The notes beneath the pieces are model-generated. The model was not told the origin of the DNA. It did not search any database and was given only the letters and a program-made list of their open reading frames with translations. Position numbers and translations under genes: made by a program. Positions 60,362 through 64,000 of a DNA stretch of 64,000 nucleotides are shown piece by piece. Every line of letters starts with the position of its first letter. Within the stretch, counting starts at the first letter, position 1. Source of the stretch: Alcaligenes faecalis (GTDB lineage: Bacteria; Pseudomonadota; Gammaproteobacteria; Burkholderiales; Burkholderiaceae_B); the NCBI RefSeq assembly GCF_002443155.1, contig NZ_CP023667.1, forward strand, positions 2,728,001-2,792,000, written 5' to 3'.

Positions 60362-61165
60362 TTAGCGCTGCTTGTCGTAACCCAGAGTTTCGGAAATCTT
60401 GGCGGCCGTACTTAAGAGGACGGGAATCCAGTCATCGTGCAAACGCTCGGCGGGTGCGGACAGGGACAAGCCTGCCAGCAGCTTGCCGGTATCGTCGTAC
60501 ACACCGGCCGCAATACAGCGCACGCCCATCTCCAGTTCTTCGTTATCACGGGCATAACCCAGGCGACGAACTTGAGCCAATTCGCGCTCCAGCAACTCCA
60601 GCTGAGTAATACTGTTGCGGGTTGCACCAGCCAGACCAGTACGCATGACGTAGGCCCGAACCTGGCGCGGCTCCCAGGAAGCCAGAAACAGCTTGCCGGT
60701 CGAGGTCAAATGCAAAGGCGCGTGGCCACCAATGGCGCGTACCACCTGCATACCCGAGCTCTCGCTCCAGGAACGTTCTACATAGACAATTTCATCGCCC
60801 TGCTGCAAGGACAGATTCACCGTTTGGCCGGTGTACTTGTGCAGTTCGCGCATGGGAGCCAGGGAGGCCGCACGCACATTCAGGCGGCCTTTAACCAGAG
60901 AGCCCAGCTCCAGCAAACGCATGCCCAGTCGGTACAGTCCGCTGTCCACGCGCTCAACGTAACGCCCCACCACCAGATCATTCAAAATGCGGTGAGTCGT
61001 AGAGGTGTGCAGGCCAGTTGCAGCCGCCAGATTCTTCAATGCCACTGGCTCGGATTGCTTGGCCAGTTCGTCCAATAGAATCATGGCGCGTTCCAGAACC
61101 TGGATCGACATCTGACCACCATTGCTTGACGACGCGCTAGAAGGCGTAAAGGAATTTGTTGTCAT
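60362..61165 (-). CDS. IclR-family transcriptional regulator
   Basis: 267 residues. The winged helix (~20-85; MSIQVLERAMILLDEL, LKNLAAATGLHTSTTHRILNDL) is followed by the IclR effector domain (HLTSTGKLFLA, RRLGYARDNEELEMGVRCIAAGV, GLSLSAP). The ATG at 61165 has no clear Shine-Dalgarno; a second Met at 61111 begins the conserved region and is an alternative. A TTGTTGC-type dyad overlaps the 5' end, suggesting autoregulation or shared control with the phasin gene. Effector unknown. Confidence 0.9.
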   Translation of the reverse strand: MTTNSFTPSSASSSNGGQMSIQVLERAMILLDELAKQSEPVALKNLAAATGLHTSTTHRILNDLVVGRYVERVDSGLYRLGMRLLELGSLVKGRLNVRAASLAPMRELHKYTGQTVNLSLQQGDEIVYVERSWSESSGMQVVRAIGGHAPLHLTSTGKLFLASWEPRQVRAYVMRTGLAGATRNSITQLELLERELAQVRRLGYARDNEELEMGVRCIAAGVYDDTGKLLAGLSLSAPAERLHDDWIPVLLSTAAKISETLGYDKQR

Positions 61166-61173
61166 TATTAGGA

Positions 61174-61200
61174 GAATTATGATGCAACGCAACAAATTCC
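61174..61200. promoter_or_regulatory. Imperfect TTGTTGC dyad at the iclR 5' end (site 3)
   Basis: AATTATGATGC-AAC-GCAACAAATTCC; 8 of 12 arm positions are complementary. The right arm is almost the same as in site 2 (GCAACAAAT(T/C)CC). An extra half-site GGAATTTGTTG occurs at 61151-61161. Confidence 0.45.
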
Positions 61201-61232
61201 ATAATATGAAATGGCCGCGCGCTTGGCAAGCG

Positions 61233-62042
61233 CTATTTTAGCGCAGGGCTCAAGCTCCCGCCCAAGTCCAGCACTTGCTGGCGCAAATAAGCCAATGCTT
61301 CCGCGGCCGGTTCCGGCTCCCCTTTTACACCCAGATCAATATGCGGCTGTCCGCCCGACTCTCCCACACTGGGCAAGCTAAACGCTTTCACGCCCGGCCA
61401 GTTCAGCTCTACATGTTCCATCGCTGGCGTAATGCGCGACTCTGGCAAGTTGAACGCCAGGAAGGAATGCTCCACCCGATGAGCCAGATGGTGCAGTGCC
61501 TGGTAACGCGTATCCAGTGTCCACTCCATCATGGGCCAGGCCATCACGGGAAAACCTGGCATGAACGTGTGATTGCGAATGAAGAAACCGGGAATCTTGT
61601 TGTAGCTGTTGGGCACAATTTCTGCACCCTCCGGGAACATCCCCATCTGCAAGCGCTGCTGGTTCTCGGGCAAGGACATATCAGCACTGCCCACGCCGTT
61701 ACGCTCATTTTCAGCACAGCGTTCAGTAATCAAGGCCGCAGCCTCGGGATGCAGCTTCAGTTCCACGCCCAAAGCCTTGGCTGCCGCCTGACGGGTTTGG
61801 TCATCCGGCGTGGCGCCAATCCCGCCACAGCAAAACACAATATCCGACGTTGCAAAACTGCGCTCCAAGGTAGCGGCAATCGTGTCCAGGTCGTCGGGGA
61901 TAATCTGTGCGCCCCCCAGTTGCAAGCCTCTGGCCCCTAACAGCTCGATCAGTTTTGAAAAGTGTTTATCGTAACGACGCCCCGACAGGATTTCGTCGCC
62001 AATGATAATCAGACGAATAATGGCTTGATCCTTAGTTGTCAT
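61233..62042 (-). CDS. Molybdopterin-binding domain protein (CinA/MoCF type)
   Basis: 269 residues. IRLIIIGDEILSGRRYDKHFSKLIELLGARG at the start, DDLDTIAATLERSF, and VFCCGGIGATPDDQTRQAAAKALG are the MoCF_biosynth domain of competence/damage-inducible CinA and of stand-alone archaeal/proteobacterial relatives. It lacks the C-terminal CinA deamidase domain. Known in full CinA: NMN deamidation or ADP-ribose pyrophosphatase activity; here the second part is absent, so only the pyrophosphatase-like half may remain. Start lies inside the 3' end of the EI24 gene by 11 bp. Confidence 0.88.
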   Translation of the reverse strand: MTTKDQAIIRLIIIGDEILSGRRYDKHFSKLIELLGARGLQLGGAQIIPDDLDTIAATLERSFATSDIVFCCGGIGATPDDQTRQAAAKALGVELKLHPEAAALITERCAENERNGVGSADMSLPENQQRLQMGMFPEGAEIVPNSYNKIPGFFIRNHTFMPGFPVMAWPMMEWTLDTRYQALHHLAHRVEHSFLAFNLPESRITPAMEHVELNWPGVKAFSLPSVGESGGQPHIDLGVKGEPEPAAEALAYLRQQVLDLGGSLSPALK

Positions 62043-62850
62043 GGTCAATAAGCGCAGTAGAAGCCGCGGCTGCCTCTTGCTGACGCAGGCGACGGAGGTT
62101 TTCCAAAGAGAAGTGGGCAAATACCAGGGCCGAGAATACAGGCAAGACCAGCCAGGCCGGTGGAATCAGGTTCAACAGGGCAAAGATCAGGCCGATCAGC
62201 CAATACTGGCTATTCAAGCGGGACCACAGATACTTGCGCTCCTGCACATTGGCATGCTCGACCAGGGAGTCCACCCGCAACATGCGTGTCAGGGCAAAGA
62301 CCCACCACAACACGGGAAGAATCAGGGCAAAAGGAGGAAAAATCCATAAAGGCAGGGTGACCAGCCAGCCCACCACAAACAAGGTCCCCACCCACACGGC
62401 ATTCCAGACGCTATACGCTGTCGCATTGTGGCCTTGCTTGATCACATCGGGATAGTCTTTCTGCTGCAAATGCCCCAGAACCAAAGGCATGACCAGCACG
62501 GCAGCAATAATCAGACCCAGCACACCCGCCAGGGGCAACAGGATGCCCAAGGCCAGCAAGGGGGCCAGATACACTTTCAACGAGAACAGGCCCAGACCCA
62601 CCAGCCATTGGTCCACGGACTCAAAAGCATTCCAGCCGCCCAGCACCTCCAGCAACCAGTTCTGGATAGGTGTCCAAAGCAGCCAGCTCAGCAGAATCAG
62701 GCCCACAAACATGATCAGGAAAGGCATGACCAAGGCCACCAGCATGCGCGGCTGAAATTGCGACACCAAAGAGCGCTTGAAGGCGATGGAAATACTGGCC
62801 CATCCACCAGCAGGGCCCGATCGCGAGGGGGCAGACGAAGATACGGACAT
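62032..62850 (-). CDS. EI24-domain inner membrane protein
   Basis: 272 residues with at least five membrane segments (FLIMFVGLILLSWLLW, LAPLLALGILLPLAGVLGLIIAAVLV, LFVVGWLVTLPLWIFPPFALILPVLWW, and so on). Loop motifs VSQFQPRMLVALVMPF and LVEHANVQERKYLW match EI24/CysZ-like proteins common in betaproteobacteria. Function unknown (CysZ imports sulfate). AGGAGC precedes the ATG at 62850. Divergent from the thioredoxin gene by 73 bp. Confidence 0.85.
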   Translation of the reverse strand: MSVSSSAPSRSGPAGGWASISIAFKRSLVSQFQPRMLVALVMPFLIMFVGLILLSWLLWTPIQNWLLEVLGGWNAFESVDQWLVGLGLFSLKVYLAPLLALGILLPLAGVLGLIIAAVLVMPLVLGHLQQKDYPDVIKQGHNATAYSVWNAVWVGTLFVVGWLVTLPLWIFPPFALILPVLWWVFALTRMLRVDSLVEHANVQERKYLWSRLNSQYWLIGLIFALLNLIPPAWLVLPVFSALVFAHFSLENLRRLRQQEAAAASTALIDHDN

Positions 62851-62923
62851 ACAGCTCCTGCGAAGCAAAATCAATTACCCGAGTATCATAGACACAGTCG
62901 CTTCTTTTTGTCTGTATGAAATT

Positions 62924-63313
62924 ATGGCCTTGTTCAACGCCCAACACGATCTGCCCGCTCTGGCGGCCCATTTGCAAGCCGAGCCCGACGCTATGCTGAT
63001 TGCCTGCTTTTGCGCCGAATGGTGCAAAACCTGTCAGCAATATCAGCCTGCCTTTGAGGCTCTGGCCACACAGTTCCCTCAGGCCTGCCTGATCTGGATT
63101 GATATTGAAGAGCAGCCCGAGCTGCTGGGCGATGAAGATATCGAGGACTTCCCCACCTTATTGATCCAGAACGAAAATGGGACCGTTTTTTACGGTCCCA
63201 TGCTGCCTCATATCGAACATCTGGAGCGTCTGGTGCACAGCATCTCAGAACGCAGCCCGGTACTTGATACCGGGCCAGGGGATTTGCGCGCCTTAGTAGC
63301 GGCCGCCGCCTAA
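62924..63313 (+). CDS. Thioredoxin-fold protein
   Basis: 129 residues. Active site WCKTC (Cys34, Cys37) after LIACFCAEWCKTCQQYQPAF, cis-Pro in EDFPTLLI. Cytoplasmic: no signal peptide. Known role: disulfide reduction, partner unknown. WCKTC is a variant of the standard WCGPC. It converges on the helicase gene, overlapping its 3' end by 21 bp. Confidence 0.88.
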   Translation: MALFNAQHDLPALAAHLQAEPDAMLIACFCAEWCKTCQQYQPAFEALATQFPQACLIWIDIEEQPELLGDEDIEDFPTLLIQNENGTVFYGPMLPHIEHLERLVHSISERSPVLDTGPGDLRALVAAAA

Positions 63314-64000
63314 CAGGACACCCACCGAACGCTTGCGCGTGGTGCTGGAAGGAGTCGTCACCGCAGGTTTGGGAGCCGCAGCGGTGGATGGCTCGTAAGG
63401 CTTCAGGAAAAACTCGTCCACAGGTGGTGTGTTCGGCTGATACGAACGACGCTCACCACGCTCGTGGCGGTTGGAGCCAGAACGGGAAGACGAAGCTGCG
63501 GATGGCAGATCCAGCTTCAAGCGTGGCACCGCCGTACCAATCAGCTTTTCAATTTCCTGCAGCAAGTGTTCTTCATCAGGAGCCATCAAGGCAATGGCTT
63601 CACCCGAGGCACCGGCACGACCGGTACGACCAATACGGTGCACATAGTCTTCAGCGTTGTACGGCAGGTCCACGTTGATCACGCAAGGCATACCGGCCAC
63701 GTCCAGACCACGGGCGGCCACATCGGTAGCGACCAGAACATCCACAGTACCGCTCTTGAAGGCGTCCAGTACTTTCATACGCTCCAGCTGGCTTTTATTG
63801 CCGTGGATGGATTCCGCCTTGATGCCTTCACGCTCCAGATAGCGTGCCAGTTGACCGGCACCAATCTTGGTATTGGAAAAGACGATAGTCTGGGTCAGCT
63901 TCTTGGTCTTGATCAGATGCGCGACAGCACGACGCTTCTCGTCAGCTGACATGGGGTACACAACCTGGGTCACCGTCGATGCGGTGGCGTTGCGGGCAGC
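63293..64000 (-). CDS. rhlE: DEAD-box RNA helicase, RhlE type, C-terminal part (5' end outside window)
   Basis: The frame is open to the window edge on the minus strand; visible are ~235 residues of the second RecA domain and tail. Motif IV region (QTIVFSNTKIGAGQLARYL), motif V (VLVATDVAARGLDV) and motif VI (YVHRIGRTGRAG) are intact. The beginning RNATASTVTQVVYPMSADEKRRA is typical of RhlE. The basic Ser/Arg-rich tail (SSSRSGSNRHERGERRS) would bind RNA. Known role: ribosome assembly and mRNA turnover. Confidence 0.92.
   Translation of the reverse strand, partial: AARNATASTVTQVVYPMSADEKRRAVAHLIKTKKLTQTIVFSNTKIGAGQLARYLEREGIKAESIHGNKSQLERMKVLDAFKSGTVDVLVATDVAARGLDVAGMPCVINVDLPYNAEDYVHRIGRTGRAGASGEAIALMAPDEEHLLQEIEKLIGTAVPRLKLDLPSAASSSRSGSNRHERGERRSYQPNTPPVDEFFLKPYEPSTAAAPKPAVTTPSSTTRKRSVGVLLGGGRY

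Overview
The window is a moderately GC-rich, gene-dense stretch of a betaproteobacterial chromosome. Protein families and gene order (aat-bpt-pyrD, gspC divergent from gspG-F, phasin, aspA, cbb3-like oxidase, AmiC/AmiR/AmiS) point to Burkholderiales, family Alcaligenaceae, most probably Alcaligenes. This is an inference from gene content; no 16S gene is present. I saw no tRNA, rRNA, insertion sequence or CRISPR array.

Layout. 1-7.5 kb: the end of a BCCT choline/betaine transporter, then soxR with a textbook SoxR box firing into a divergent RND efflux operon (MexH/MexI/OpmD-like). 7.6-10.5 kb: amiR-amiC-amiS without an amidase, preceded by an intrinsic terminator that looks like an antitermination target. 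10.5-11.7 kb: an EamA exporter behind a valine-rich short ORF. 11.7-12.6 kb: two copies of a structured repeat. 12.7-15.6 kb: a cbb3-like oxidase with a CcoS-like segment fused to CcoN. 15.8-21.2 kb: a MocR regulator, a lipocalin-like protein, a LysR regulator divergent from an omega-aminotransferase, and murI. 21.2-22.2 kb: an octamer tandem repeat, the third structured repeat and a C-rich tract. 22.2-26.7 kb: secreted phosphoesterase lipoprotein, small lipoprotein and Tat-exported phospholipase C. 26.8-38.5 kb: an adhesion locus on the minus strand (EAL phosphodiesterase, 2436-residue trimeric autotransporter, TpgA-like anchor, SecD-P1-like lipoprotein, receiver-like protein), preceded by a pair of inverted dyad sites and a Hin/Pin-type serine recombinase. 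38.6-49.1 kb: a type II secretion locus (gspGHIJKLMNDEF, divergent gspC). 49.2-54.1 kb: HPP-CBS protein, hppD, a TauE/SafE exporter, aspA. 54.9-64 kb: MarR regulator, conserved hypothetical, Nudix, aat, bpt, pyrD, phasin with TTGTTGC dyads, IclR regulator, molybdopterin-binding protein, EI24 membrane protein, thioredoxin, and the end of an RhlE-type helicase.

How the parts fit. The PLC cluster and the type II system plausibly work together (Tat/Sec export followed by outer membrane secretion). The adhesion locus reads as one regulated unit: a c-di-GMP phosphodiesterase translationally coupled to the adhesin, and just upstream two inverted 22-bp dyads with a shared asymmetric AG core next to a serine recombinase, the layout expected of a phase-variable promoter.

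The most novel signal is a three-copy structured element (11726-11952 minus, 12359-12592 plus, 21546-21781 plus). All three cores are exactly 162 nt, with compensatory changes in several helices, and each core is closed by a long near-perfect or perfect outer stem whose sequence differs completely between copies. I cannot assign it to a known family.
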